Assembly (NCBI GenBank): GCA_016711925.1
Contig: JADJSA010000002.1
Span: forward strand, 372,001 to 436,000
DNA: 64,000 nucleotides
From: Candidatus Methylophosphatis haderslevensis
GTDB lineage: Bacteria; Pseudomonadota; Gammaproteobacteria; Burkholderiales; Rhodocyclaceae
Direction: 5' to 3'
The position numbers and the translations under genes were made by a program. The notes beneath the pieces are model-generated. The model was given only the letters and a program-made list of their open reading frames with translations, was not told where the DNA came from and ran no database searches. The stretch's first letter is position 1. Every line of letters begins with the position of its first letter. Of the stretch, positions 25,154 through 34,686 are shown one piece after another.

Positions 25154-26266
25154 CTAGCCGAGGAAGCGGTTGATCAACTGATTCACTTCGTTGGCCGCTT
25201 CCATCTGCACCATATGCCCCTTGCCAGCGATCACCTCGACCTGGGCCTTGTCGCCAAGCGCACTCGCATGTGCTGCCGGGATGATCTGGTCCGCTTCGCC
25301 CCATATGACGAGCGTCGGCTTGCCCAGCGCGGCAACGCGATCGCGCAGGGACGTGGTTTGCCGGCCGGCCACGAACAAGGCTCCGGCAAGCGTCCGGAGC
25401 GCGGTGTCCACCCCTTCCAGCCGCTTGTACTTCATGATGTCCTCGACGAGCTGGCGATTGACCAGGGTCGGGTCGCCGAAGAGCATCATGAGTTGCGGCT
25501 TGATCGCATTGCGATTGGGCGCCGATACGAAACCGTTGATGTAGTCGGTATTGATCGTCTCGCCCAGACCTGCGGCGCCGATCAGTGTCAAGGACGCCAC
25601 CCTGTCAGGTGCCTTGAGCGCGGCGGCCATCGCAACCGCGGCGCCCATCGAATGACCGATCAGACTCGCCCGCTCGATGCCCGCGTGGTCCATGAACCCG
25701 AGCAAGACATCTGCCAGCGTGTCGAGGCTGCCGTCGCCGACATCCTTGGTCGATTCCCCATGCCCCGGCAGATCGATCGCGTAGACCGCGCGGCTGCCGG
25801 CCAGCGCCTCGTGGTTGAACAGCCAGTTGTTGAGATCGCCGCCGAAGCCGTGAACCAGGATCGCCGGCACGCCGCCATCACCTTGCTTCAGATAGCGGAC
25901 CGAACGCGCGCCGATGGCGGCCTTCTGCGGTGACGGTCCCGTTTCCTCGTCAGCCGCGCTCGGCGGCACGAAGTTGGCCTGCGCCTGGGCAACGACCGCG
26001 TCGATCTCGGCATCCGGCACCTCGGCCGCCGCTATGACACCGAGCAGGGCGCCGACCGGCACCACATCATCGGCCTGGGCAACATGGCGGCGCATGACCC
26101 CACCCACCGCCGCTTCCACCGCCCCGGCTATCTTCTCGCTCTCGACTTCAATGATCTCTTCGCCTTTGGCAATCGCATCGCCGACCTGTTTGAGCCAGCA
26201 GTTCACTTTGCCCTCTTCCATGGAGAGACCCCATTTGGGCATCGCGACCAGCGTGATTTCACTCAT
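25154..26266 (-). CDS. acoC: Acetoin dehydrogenase E2: lipoyl domain plus alpha/beta-hydrolase acetyltransferase
   Basis: 370 residues. The lipoyl domain (about 3-78) carries the lipoylated Lys in EVESEKIAGAV (K45). A linker leads to an alpha/beta-hydrolase domain (about 125-370) with VHGFGG, nucleophile Ser206 in GHSMGA, Asp in GEADQIIP and His in GKGHMVQ. This fused form is specific to acetoin-cleaving complexes: the hydrolase-like domain moves the acetyl group to CoA. It overlaps acoB by four bases and ends the acoXABC operon. No lipoamide dehydrogenase (acoL) is in the cluster, so the E3 must come from elsewhere. Confidence 0.95.
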   Translation of the reverse strand: MSEITLVAMPKWGLSMEEGKVNCWLKQVGDAIAKGEEIIEVESEKIAGAVEAAVGGVMRRHVAQADDVVPVGALLGVIAAAEVPDAEIDAVVAQAQANFVPPSAADEETGPSPQKAAIGARSVRYLKQGDGGVPAILVHGFGGDLNNWLFNHEALAGSRAVYAIDLPGHGESTKDVGDGSLDTLADVLLGFMDHAGIERASLIGHSMGAAVAMAAALKAPDRVASLTLIGAAGLGETINTDYINGFVSAPNRNAIKPQLMMLFGDPTLVNRQLVEDIMKYKRLEGVDTALRTLAGALFVAGRQTTSLRDRVAALGKPTLVIWGEADQIIPAAHASALGDKAQVEVIAGKGHMVQMEAANEVNQLINRFLG

Positions 26267-27276
26267 TTGCGATACTCCACGACGCGACTGATTGCGCCCT
26301 CGATGCTGGCGACGCTCGGGATGTACAGATCTTCGAGCGCGCCGCTGAACGGCACCGGCGCGTGCGGCGCCGTGACCTGCTCGATCGGGGCCTTGAGATC
26401 GCCGAACGCTTTTTGCGCGACGATGCCGGCAATGTCGCCGGCGATGCTGCAGCGTGGATTCGACTCATCGACGACCACCAGCCGGCCGGTGCGCGCAACG
26501 CTTTCGAGAATCGTTGCCTCGTCCAGCGGAGAAGTGGTACGCAGATCGATCACTTCGACATGCACGCCCTTCTTCTGCATCGCCTGCGCCGCCTGGTCGG
26601 AGAAATGCACCATGCGACCGAGCGTCACGACGGTCACGTCGTCGCCTTCGCGAACCACGTTGGCCTCCCCGAACGGCACCGTGTAGCTCTCCTCCGGCAC
26701 TTCGCCTTCCAGCGTGTACAACATCTTGTGTTCGCAGAAGATCACCGGGTCGTTGTCGCGGATCGCCTGGATCAGCATGCCCTTGGCGTCGTACGGCGTG
26801 GCCGGCATCACGACTTTCAGACCAGGGATGTGCGTAAACAGCGAGTACAGGCATTGCGAGTGCTGCGCGGCCGCCCGGAAGCCCGCACCGTACATGGTGC
26901 GAATGACCACCGGCGTTTCGGCCTTGCCGCCGAACATGTATCGGAATTTGGCCGCCTGGTTGAAAATCTGGTCGAAACAAACGCCCATGAAGTCGACGAA
27001 CATCAGTTCGGCTACCGGCCGCAGGCCGTTGGTGGCGGCACCGATGGCGGCACCGATGAACGCGGATTCCGATATCGGCGTATCGATGACGCGGCCCGGA
27101 AACTTGTGGTACAGGCCCTTGGTAACGCCCAGCACCCCGCCCCACGCGTCCTGTTCGCCCGGCGAGCCTTCCCCGCCGTGGTTGTCCTCGCCCATTACAA
27201 TGACACTCGGGTCGCGCGTCATCTCCTGCGAAAGCGCTTCGTTGATCGCTTGCTGGTAGGTAATCTTTCGTGCCAT
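26263..27276 (-). CDS. acoB: Acetoin:2,6-dichlorophenolindophenol oxidoreductase E1 beta subunit
   Basis: 337 residues, the usual length. The transketolase-like central region has IVMGEDNHGGEGSPGEQDAWGG, RVIDTPISESAFIGAAIGAA and ELMFVDFMGVCFDQI, as in E1-beta subunits. The C-terminal domain has VVTLGRMVHFSDQAAQA. With AcoA it binds thiamine diphosphate and cleaves acetoin, leaving a hydroxyethyl group on TPP and releasing acetaldehyde. It follows acoA by 18 bp, and its stop overlaps the acoC start. Confidence 0.95.
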   Translation of the reverse strand: MARKITYQQAINEALSQEMTRDPSVIVMGEDNHGGEGSPGEQDAWGGVLGVTKGLYHKFPGRVIDTPISESAFIGAAIGAATNGLRPVAELMFVDFMGVCFDQIFNQAAKFRYMFGGKAETPVVIRTMYGAGFRAAAQHSQCLYSLFTHIPGLKVVMPATPYDAKGMLIQAIRDNDPVIFCEHKMLYTLEGEVPEESYTVPFGEANVVREGDDVTVVTLGRMVHFSDQAAQAMQKKGVHVEVIDLRTTSPLDEATILESVARTGRLVVVDESNPRCSIAGDIAGIVAQKAFGDLKAPIEQVTAPHAPVPFSGALEDLYIPSVASIEGAISRVVEYRK

Positions 27277-27294
27277 TTTTTTCTCCCTGCGCGC

Positions 27295-28269
27295 TTAGTA
27301 AGAGACGTAGACGTCGGTCAGCAAATCTTCCGCGGTCGGCTGCGGGTCGCTCTTTGCGCGACGCACCGATTCATCGATCAGGGCGCCCACTTCGCTGTCG
27401 ATCCTGGCGAGATCGCTCTGACTGAGTTGTCCGGATGCGGTGACACGCTTGGCGAAGCTGGTCAGGCAATCCTTTGCCGCCTTGATGTTGGCGACCTCGT
27501 TGGGCGCACGGTACTTTTGCTGGTCGCCCTCGAAGTGGCCGTAATAGCGCGACAGCTTGACCTCGAGCAGCGTCGGACCACCTCCCTTGCGTGCGCGCGC
27601 GATCGCTTCGCCCGCGGCCTCATGCACGGCGAAGAAGTCGAAGCCGTCGACGATCACGCCCGGCATGCCGAAGGCGCTGGCGCGGTCTGCGATGTTGTCG
27701 CACGCGACCGAGTACGACGACGACGTGGCTTCTGCATAGCCATTGTTCTCGGCCACGAAGATGACGGGCAGATTCCAAACCGTCGCCAGGTTCATCGCCT
27801 CGAAAATCGTCCCCTGGTTCGATGCCCCGTCGCCGAAGAAGCAGATCGCGACGTTGTCGGTCTTGCGCATCTTCATTGCCAGCGCGGCACCGCAGATCAG
27901 CGGGCCGCCGCCACCGACGATGCCATTGGCACCCATCATGCCCTGCTCGAGATCGGCGATGTGCATCGAGCCGCCCTTGCCGCGGCAGGTGCCGGTCACC
28001 TTGCCCCAGATCTCGGCCATCATGCTCATCACGTCGACGCCCTTGGCGATGCAGTGACCATGCCCGCGGTGGGTGCTCGCGATATAGTCGGCTTTGCTCA
28101 GGTGCATGATGATGCCGGTGGCCGAAGCCTCTTCGCCGGCATACAAATGCACGAAGCCGGGAATCTCGCCGGTCGAGAAATCGGCGTGGATGCGGTCTTC
28201 GAACTCGCGAATCGTGCGCATCGTCCGATAGGCCTCAAGCAGCCGTTCCTTGGTCAGTTCTGTCGCCAT
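27295..28269 (-). CDS. acoA: Acetoin:2,6-dichlorophenolindophenol oxidoreductase E1 alpha subunit
   Basis: 324 residues. The TPP-binding motif is complete: FFGDGASNQGTIFEAMNLATVW then VAENNGY (GDG..NN). The helix HLYAGEEASATGIIMHL and GGSMHIADLEQGMMGANGIVGGG are characteristic of the E1-alpha/AcoA family. It works as an alpha2beta2 heterotetramer with AcoB in the cytoplasm. A GGAAAAGGAGGAAGGT-type ribosome site precedes the ATG (28269). The 158-bp gap to acoX may carry its own promoter, but I see no good sigma-54 site there. Confidence 0.95.
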   Translation of the reverse strand: MATELTKERLLEAYRTMRTIREFEDRIHADFSTGEIPGFVHLYAGEEASATGIIMHLSKADYIASTHRGHGHCIAKGVDVMSMMAEIWGKVTGTCRGKGGSMHIADLEQGMMGANGIVGGGGPLICGAALAMKMRKTDNVAICFFGDGASNQGTIFEAMNLATVWNLPVIFVAENNGYAEATSSSYSVACDNIADRASAFGMPGVIVDGFDFFAVHEAAGEAIARARKGGGPTLLEVKLSRYYGHFEGDQQKYRAPNEVANIKAAKDCLTSFAKRVTASGQLSQSDLARIDSEVGALIDESVRRAKSDPQPTAEDLLTDVYVSY

Positions 28270-28428
28270 ACCTTCCTCCTTTTCCTTTCACACAATCGAA
28301 CGGCACGAAACAGTTTCGGCCGCATCCACTCAACCCGTCCCCCCCCGGATAGCAACAGGGTCAGAACTTGAGACAAATCGTTTGAATCAACCTCTGCCCA
28401 ACCGTGCCTGGCCAACATGCAGGGCGCC

Positions 28429-29454
28429 TCAGATATCGAGCAAGCCCCGCTGTGCCGCGAATCCCATGGTCGCCGCGACGTCGATGGTTCGCGGCCCCCG
28501 CAAGTCGAGCCGCACAACAATGTGGTCCTGCGGACCGAATTCGATCTCGCGTTCGCCGTCGAGCGCGATCGTGCCGCTGCCGGTCGCCACGCTGATCGAC
28601 GATTCGGCCGGAAAGACTTCGAAGGCAGCAATGCCTACCGACGCCAACAATCCGGGGGCGATCGGCGCCGTGATGTGCCGAATGGCCTCGCGTCCGTCAT
28701 TGGCGAACTTCACATGCAAGCCATGTGCCGCGCTGCGCGATACGGGATGCAACAAGCCTGCGATGCTCGACAAGCCGACTGCGTCGGGTTCGGCAAAGGC
28801 AACGAACAACTCGTCGAGGCTCTCGGCATCCCACAACGCCCGTGACGCAACATGCAGATGCCGGGTGACGCAAACGTCGACCAGCGCCACTTCGCGTCGC
28901 CCCGGCGCCTCGACAAGCAGCCTTTTGTTGACGCGCGTGGCGTTGCACGCGGCAACCCGTCCGGAGGCGACCAGCCCGGCAGCAAAGCCTGCCGTGGTGG
29001 CTTCACGCAGATCGGGAAATGCGTTGTTGGTACCCGTAGACAGGGTCGCCATCGGCGTCTCGCCGCAACGCATGGCGACCGCCCTGTGTGTGCCGTCTCC
29101 GCCAAGCACGACGATCGCGGCAACGCCTCGCCGGCACATCAGTTCCACCGCGTTGAAGGTGTCGTCGACCGACTCGCTGATGTCCATCTCCATGAACTCG
29201 ACTTCCGGCCAGCGGATGTGCGATTCGGCAGCGTGTGCGGCGACCGCCCGTTTGACTGCCGCTGCAATCCCGGTCATGTCCGGCATCATCAGCACCCGAT
29301 CGATTCCGGTTGCGCCAAGCGCACCAAGCACACGCTGGATCATGTTTGCCTTCTCGACTGTCGGGAACACCGACGCCTTCGCTGTCAGACGCCGGATATC
29401 CCGGCCCGACGCCGGATTGGCGATGATTCCTACTGTGGCGTAGTGCGTCGGCAT
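28429..29454 (-). CDS. acoX: AcoX, NAD-kinase-like protein of acetoin catabolism
   Basis: 341 residues from ATG 29454, chosen because VGIIANPASGRDIRRLT then sits close to the N-terminus as expected; an ATG at 29547 would add 31 doubtful residues and lie upstream of the promoter. The diacylglycerol/NAD-kinase-like motif VVLGGDGTHRAV and the later STGTNNAFP are the family signatures. AcoX accompanies acoABC in Ralstonia-type clusters; its biochemical role is not established. It is the first gene of the operon behind a sigma-54 promoter. Confidence 0.92.
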   Translation of the reverse strand: MPTHYATVGIIANPASGRDIRRLTAKASVFPTVEKANMIQRVLGALGATGIDRVLMMPDMTGIAAAVKRAVAAHAAESHIRWPEVEFMEMDISESVDDTFNAVELMCRRGVAAIVVLGGDGTHRAVAMRCGETPMATLSTGTNNAFPDLREATTAGFAAGLVASGRVAACNATRVNKRLLVEAPGRREVALVDVCVTRHLHVASRALWDAESLDELFVAFAEPDAVGLSSIAGLLHPVSRSAAHGLHVKFANDGREAIRHITAPIAPGLLASVGIAAFEVFPAESSISVATGSGTIALDGEREIEFGPQDHIVVRLDLRGPRTIDVAATMGFAAQRGLLDI

Positions 29455-29497
29455 AGAGAGAGGCAGCGAGCCCGGAATTGGTCTGGAGCCACCCTGA

Positions 29498-29513
29498 TGC
29501 AATTCGGATGCCT
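29498..29513 (-). promoter_or_regulatory. Sigma-54 (-24/-12) promoter of acoXABC
   Basis: Read on the minus strand: AGGCATCCGAATTGCA, with GG and GC separated by exactly ten bases (consensus TGGCACG-N4-TTGCA). The expected start point lies ~12 bp downstream, giving a ~35-nt leader before acoX ATG 29454. Confidence 0.7.
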
Positions 29514-29628
29514 GCCTCGAAGGTGGCACGACCGGCACTGAAATCATTGGACAATTGCCTGCCGCGCTGAACTGGGTGCGCTGCGGACCGGACAATGCGG
29601 ACTCTGCGCGCGCATCGGTGTCTACAGG

Positions 29629-29647
29629 TGTCGCAGGTGGTGCGACA
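29629..29647. promoter_or_regulatory. AcoR-type activator site for acoXABC
   Basis: Perfect palindromic arms TGTCGCA and TGCGACA, 5 bp apart, centred ~126 bp upstream of the GG of the sigma-54 promoter. The rest of the 308-bp gap (29455-29762) up to acoR holds no gene. Same arms occur before the porin and before acoR. Confidence 0.65.
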
Positions 29648-29762
29648 GTTGATGCGCATTTTGGTCGCAAGTCGCCCCCCCGCCAGCCGGGCGGCGCTCC
29701 GGACGACAGTGCCGTCAGGCGTCCGCAACGGGACGACCGGCGGTGTAGCTGCGCAGCAAGTG

Positions 29763-31775
29763 CTACAGGTGGGTGGGCGGAACGATACCGAAGCGCTTCA
29801 TCTGCCGATAGACAGTCGCGCGGCAGATTTCAAGATCATGGGAAACCGCCGTGATGTTCCAGTGGTGCTTGCGGAGCGCGAGCATCAGAACTGAGGCTTC
29901 CGGCGGGTAACTCTGCGGCGACGACTGCGACTCCTGAATCAGGATCGGTGCGTCCGGTTGCCGCTCCGACAAACCGTCGTCCGCGACGTCGGCATAGAGC
30001 TCCTGCGGCAGGTGATTCGTCTCTATCGTGCCGTCGTCGCAAACCGCCAGAGCGAAGCGAATGACGTTGCGCAGTTGCCGGATGTTCCCCGGCCACGAGA
30101 AGTTAACCAGCATTTCCATGGCGTAGTCGGAAACCTGCGCGTCGAGCCCCATCTGTTCGCCTTCCTCGCGCAGCAGACGGGCAATGACGTACGCCTTGTC
30201 GCTGCGTTCCCGGAGCGACGGCAGGTGCAAGGTCGCGCCACAAAGCCGGTAATAGAGATCCTCGCGGAACACACCGTCGGCGATCAGCCTGCGCAAATCG
30301 CGGTGTGAGGCAGCAACGACCGTCAGGTCGACCGGTAGCGGCTTTTCCGCTCCGAGCGGCATGACTTCGCATTCCGAGAGAACACGCAGAAGGCGCGTCT
30401 GCAAGTGAAGCGGCATGTCGCCGATTTCGTCGAGAAACAGGGTTCCCCCGTCGGACTGCTGGATCAGGCCGCGCATGCCCTTGCTTCTGCCGCCGGTGAA
30501 AGTACCGGCGGCGTAGCCGAACAGTTCGCTCTCGATCAGCGATTCGGGGATCGATGCGCAATTGACCGCGACGAAAGCCTTCTGCCGGCGGGTGCTCGAC
30601 TCATGCAGGGCGCGCGCGATCACTTCCTTGCCGGTACCGGTTTCACCATGCACCAGGATGTTGACCTTCTTGTTGACCAGACGCTTGGCCTGGTCGATCA
30701 GGCGCAGCATTTTCTTGTCGTCGGCCGCGAGCCTGTCGAGCGCAGGGCAGTCCAGTTGCACCGTGGCAGCTTCGCCGACGCTGTCGCGACTGCGCACAGC
30801 GCGGCCCGGTCCCGGACGCGGCGGCACCGCCATCGCATAGTAGAGTTCGTGGCGCCTGGTGCTCAGCACGGTGCGATCGGTCGTCATGCCGGCGCGGGCA
30901 ACGCGCCAGATTTCGTCCATCGACGACTTGAAAACGTCGGTCAGGCTTCGACCGACCACGTCGCTGCTCGTGCCGTTTTCGGAGAGGGCGACCAGCGCCT
31001 TGCGCGCGCCGGTATTGGCGCCGACGATTCGCCCATCCATGTCGAATGCAAGCATCAAGTCGCCGCTCACGTCGACCAGCGTCCAGTCTGCGCCGAGCCG
31101 CAGTATCCACTTGTCGCGGAAGTGGCGGAGAAAGTTGGCGTCCTCGACCATCTTGGCGAACATGACAGTCAGGTGGAGTGCCAGATGCTGACTCTCGCGG
31201 CCCTGTGGCGACGTGAGGGCGGAGACATCGAGTATCCCCATGAACTCGCCGGTCGGATCGAACAGCGGCGCGGCCGAGCAAGTCAGGCTGATGTGCGTGG
31301 TGTCGAAGTGATCGCCCTGATGGCAGACCAGTGGCGCCTGCTCGACGATGCAGGTGCCAACCGCACAGGTACCCACATGCTCCTCATTCCAGTCGGCACC
31401 GAGATAGAGGCCGGCCTGCTTGAGCTCCCGATCCCAGGTGTCGTTGCCAATATGATCGACGGTGATCCCGCGCGCGTCGGTCAGCAGCAGGACGTAACCG
31501 AGCGGCGACACACGCTTGAAGAGTTGTTCCATGCCACCGCGGGCAACGCGCAGAAACCCTTCGATCTGTTCCTGGTGTTCCCGCAGGCAGGCGTTCTCGA
31601 CAATCCGCGCCGGCTGCGCCCGGGTCGGATCGAGTCCGTGGTCGTTGACGCAGCGCGCCCACGATCTGCGAATCATTGCATCGGCGCTATGGGCTTCTTC
31701 CGGGATGCTGCCACACGTAGCAGTTGCAATCACCTCGTCGATATGACGAGCCTGATCCAGCGTTGAAGTTTGCAC
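29763..31775 (-). CDS. acoR: AcoR, sigma-54-dependent transcriptional activator
   Basis: 670 residues from GTG 31775, which has a strong site (GGAGGAGACC). A GAF-like sensor region (about 70-230) and a PAS-like region (about 255-340) precede the AAA+ domain (about 370-590): GETGTGKE (Walker A) and GGTLFLDEIGDMP (Walker B). The sigma-54 contact loop is GTFTGG rather than canonical GAFTGA. A Fis-type helix-turn-helix ends the protein (NITAVSHDLEICRATVYRQMKR). The family activates acetoin operons when acetoin or a related inducer is present. The gene lies between its two target operons. Confidence 0.93.
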   Translation of the reverse strand: MQTSTLDQARHIDEVIATATCGSIPEEAHSADAMIRRSWARCVNDHGLDPTRAQPARIVENACLREHQEQIEGFLRVARGGMEQLFKRVSPLGYVLLLTDARGITVDHIGNDTWDRELKQAGLYLGADWNEEHVGTCAVGTCIVEQAPLVCHQGDHFDTTHISLTCSAAPLFDPTGEFMGILDVSALTSPQGRESQHLALHLTVMFAKMVEDANFLRHFRDKWILRLGADWTLVDVSGDLMLAFDMDGRIVGANTGARKALVALSENGTSSDVVGRSLTDVFKSSMDEIWRVARAGMTTDRTVLSTRRHELYYAMAVPPRPGPGRAVRSRDSVGEAATVQLDCPALDRLAADDKKMLRLIDQAKRLVNKKVNILVHGETGTGKEVIARALHESSTRRQKAFVAVNCASIPESLIESELFGYAAGTFTGGRSKGMRGLIQQSDGGTLFLDEIGDMPLHLQTRLLRVLSECEVMPLGAEKPLPVDLTVVAASHRDLRRLIADGVFREDLYYRLCGATLHLPSLRERSDKAYVIARLLREEGEQMGLDAQVSDYAMEMLVNFSWPGNIRQLRNVIRFALAVCDDGTIETNHLPQELYADVADDGLSERQPDAPILIQESQSSPQSYPPEASVLMLALRKHHWNITAVSHDLEICRATVYRQMKRFGIVPPTHL

Positions 31776-32048
31776 GGTCTCCTCCTCAGGACTGCGATGC
31801 GTTCGACTGCATCGGACTTCGTGCGGCGACCTCTTTGGCGGGCCGTCCGCGATTCTCCGGTGGTTCGCGACCGAATCGCCAACCCCTGCCGGCAAACAAC
31901 CTTCAGCACTGCTGATCCGCCATTCAACACCAACGCAGCACAACAAAACAAGTCTGTCGGAGTACCGCGATGCAGCAGCAGAGTTCGTGGTTTGGAATCC
32001 GTCTAAGGATCGACAATCGGCTCACTGACGTCACCTCAGCAACCGTGA

Positions 32049-32076
32049 TGCGACACTTGTCGCATCCGCTGCGATC
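32049..32076. promoter_or_regulatory. AcoR-type palindromes upstream of acoR
   Basis: TGCGACA (32049-32055), TGTCGCA (32058-32064), then TGCGATC (32070-32076). The last two form an imperfect copy of TGTCGCA-N5-TGCGACA. The site lies ~275 bp upstream of acoR in the 382-bp gap 31776-32157, which has no gene. Suggests autoregulation. Confidence 0.5.
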
Positions 32077-32157
32077 AAAACGAATTGAGCATGTTCAGTG
32101 CCAGGGCGATTGCGGCAGTCGCGCCGCAAGTCGGTACCACTTCGTTCAGCCTGCCGA

Positions 32158-32883
32158 TTACTTCGGCGGTTGCTTGGTCAGGTGAAGGATGTAAGCAACC
32201 AGTTCCCAGCGCTTTTCGACAGAGAGCCCGCCCCATGCCGGCATGATGTCCGAACCCCGGCGCCCTTCCGTTATCACTTTGAAAACTTCGTCCCGCGTCA
32301 GATCGGTTCTGCCGCGGAACGCGGGCGTTTTCCCTCCGCCGCCCTCGAATCCATGGCAATAGGCGGAACAGTTTGCTCCAAAACGCAACTTGCCGGACTC
32401 GATACGCTCCGGGTCGGAGAGATCGAACGGCGGCTCGTTGGTTGAACGCACAACATCCGGTTTGGGTGCATTTCCAGAAGTGCCGAGAAACATGATGTAG
32501 GCGACCAGTTCCCATCGTTGCGCCTCAGAGAAACCGTTGCCCCAGGCGGGCATGACCTCGTTGCCGATTCGCCCCTCGGTGATGACCTTGAACACTTCCG
32601 CAGGATTCAAATCCTGCCTGCCACGAAATGGCCGCGTTTTGCCGCCGCTTCCCTCAAAACCGTGGCAATAGGCCGCGCAGTTCGCGCCGAATCGGGCCCG
32701 GCCCGCTTCAACGTGCGCCCTGTCGGCGAGATCGAAGGGCGGCGCAGGCAAATCGTCCGCACACGCAGCAGATGCCCAGGCCGCGGTGATCGACAGCAAG
32801 ACGAGGATTCGATTGCAAGAACGAACCAAGACTTCACTCCACAGCTTGAGAGCCTCGTTGGAATGGATGGTGCCGGCATTCAT
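32158..32883 (-). CDS. Exported dihaem c-type cytochrome with two CX3CH motifs
   Basis: About 241 residues from ATG 32883; the signal peptide is ILVLLSITAAWASAACA. Two tandem ~95-residue cytochrome units follow, each containing RFGANC, a haem site, HGFEG, FRGR, a distal Met in MPAWG and RWELVAYI. Both haem sites are CX3CH (CAAYCH and CSAYCH), not CXXCH; I checked this in the DNA for both. The Met ligands (EVMPAWG, DIMPAWG) are intact. It lies just downstream of the PQQ dehydrogenase and is the likely electron acceptor for it. The start is uncertain. Confidence 0.8.
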   Translation of the reverse strand: MNAGTIHSNEALKLWSEVLVRSCNRILVLLSITAAWASAACADDLPAPPFDLADRAHVEAGRARFGANCAAYCHGFEGSGGKTRPFRGRQDLNPAEVFKVITEGRIGNEVMPAWGNGFSEAQRWELVAYIMFLGTSGNAPKPDVVRSTNEPPFDLSDPERIESGKLRFGANCSAYCHGFEGGGGKTPAFRGRTDLTRDEVFKVITEGRRGSDIMPAWGGLSVEKRWELVAYILHLTKQPPK

Positions 32884-32959
32884 TCCGAAACGGCCACTGA
32901 AAAGGAACGTTGCCAGCGACACGAAGCGCCTCGTATCGCCGGCAATTACTAACAGCCTG

Positions 32960-34646
32960 CTAATCCAGTGTGAAGGCTATCAGAGCCGCCCCGCCAGGCA
33001 GATTCTTGATCTGCGGGAACGCCCCCGCCAGAAAGCCTGGCACGTGCGAACCCAGACCGGTCGGGATCACCACATACTGCTTCCCATTCACAGCATAGCT
33101 CACCGGGCCGCCGCGGGCGCCGGACCCGGCAGCGAAGCTCCACAGTTCATTGCCGTTGTCGGCGTCGAACGCGTAGAGGTTGCCGCGCATGTCGCCGGTA
33201 AAGACCAGCCCGCCGCCGGTCGTCAGCACGCTGCTGATCGGCGGAAGCTCGAAGCGCTTCTTCCACTTGACCTTGCCGCTGATCGGTTCGAACGCGGCCA
33301 GGTAACCGTCCGCCTTCTTGCCCGGCGGATCGACAAGCGTGATTTCCGAAAGCCCGAGGGACAAGCCATTGATCGCCTCGACCTCGCCCTGCTTCGCACC
33401 GGTCACTGTGTTGCAGACTTCCATGCCGTGCGAATACCAGAGCTTGGTTGCCGGATTGTACGCGCCGTGGTTCCAGCTACGCGACCCCAGCAGGTTCGGA
33501 CAGAACAACTTCTGCACTCCGACTTCAGGGAAGTTCGGATCCTTGATCTCGCCGGTCTTCGGGTCGATGCCGGTGGTCCAGTTGACGTTCTCCCCGTATT
33601 GCCAGACGTTTTCGAGCTTGCCGTTGTCCTTGTCCATCACGAAGACGAAACCGCTCTTGTTGAGGTGGACCAACGACGTCCTTGCCGTTATGCGGAATCA
33701 GCAGCGCCTCGTAGGCCGAATCGAAATCCCAGGAATCGTTCGGGACTTCCTGCCGATACCACTTGACCTTTCCGGTCTTCGGGTCGAGCGCCAGAACGGT
33801 CGCTGTGTACAGGTTGTCGCCCTTGCGCTCGTCGCGGTAGTAGTCTGGCGCCGCATTGCTCGTGCCGATGTAGATCGTGTCGGTACGCGGGTCGTAGGTG
33901 CCTGGCATCCAGGCGCTGCCGCCGCCCTTCTTGCGGCTCTCGCCCGGCCAGCTCTTCGGATCATCCTTCGGAATCTCGAAGGTCCACACGCGCTCGCCGG
34001 TATCGGCATTGACGGCGAATATCTTGCCGATGATCGGCTGATCCCCGCCGGTGGTTCCGCCGAAAAGGACGTTGCCGGCAAGTTGCGGAGGCGCCGAGAA
34101 CAGTGCGCCATATTCCGTTCTCATGTTGGTAAGCGGCGTCGACCAGAGTTCCTTGCCAGTCTTCTGATCGAGTGCGATGAACCGTCCGTCGAGAGTGCCG
34201 ACGAACACCTTGCCCCGTCCGACCGTTACGCCCCGGCTAGCCGAGGCGTAAAACACTTCCTTGACGACCGGATCGAGCTTCGCCGTGTAGTGCCAGATCG
34301 TTTTGCCGGTAGCCGCGTTGATCGCCCAGACGTTGTTGTCCGCGGAAATCGTGTACATCACCCCGTCGATCACGATCGGCGTCGCCTGCAACCCGTGCGT
34401 AATGTTGCCCGGCTGGTGAATCCAGGCCACCTTGAGCTTCTTGACGTTTGCCTTGTTGACCTGGTTCAGAGGGCTGAACCGCCACGCGTTGTAGCTGCGA
34501 TGGTATTGCGGCCAGTTGTTCGGATCGTCGAACCCCGGGCCTGATGCGGCCCGTGCCGTCGACGGCGTCAGCGCCTGCATTGCCAAGGCGGTGACGACTG
34601 CCGCGGCAGAGGCGAGCACCTTGTGCTGCTTGAATCGTTGTTTCAT
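32960..34646 (-). CDS. PQQ-dependent (quinoprotein) alcohol dehydrogenase (frameshift near 33676)
   Basis: Starts at ATG 34646 with a signal peptide ending ARA (about 1-33). The repaired length is ~561 residues; the beta-propeller type I quinoprotein repeats (for example VFVGTLDGRFIALDQKTGKELW) are evident. Near 33676 an extra base shifts the frame at GKDV; the second frame continues LVHLNKSGFVFVMDK to stop 32960. The active-site segment is NDSWDFDSAYE: catalytic Asp plus a second Asp two residues on, as in XoxF/PedH-type lanthanide enzymes. The vicinal Cys pair expected near EVFYASASRGV is absent. It is periplasmic and probably passes electrons to the adjacent CX3CH cytochrome. The substrate is unknown (short alcohols or butanediol are plausible). 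Confidence 0.85.
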
Positions 34647-34686
34647 CTATCTGTCTCCGAATTGCGAAAATGGGCGAAGCCGAGAA

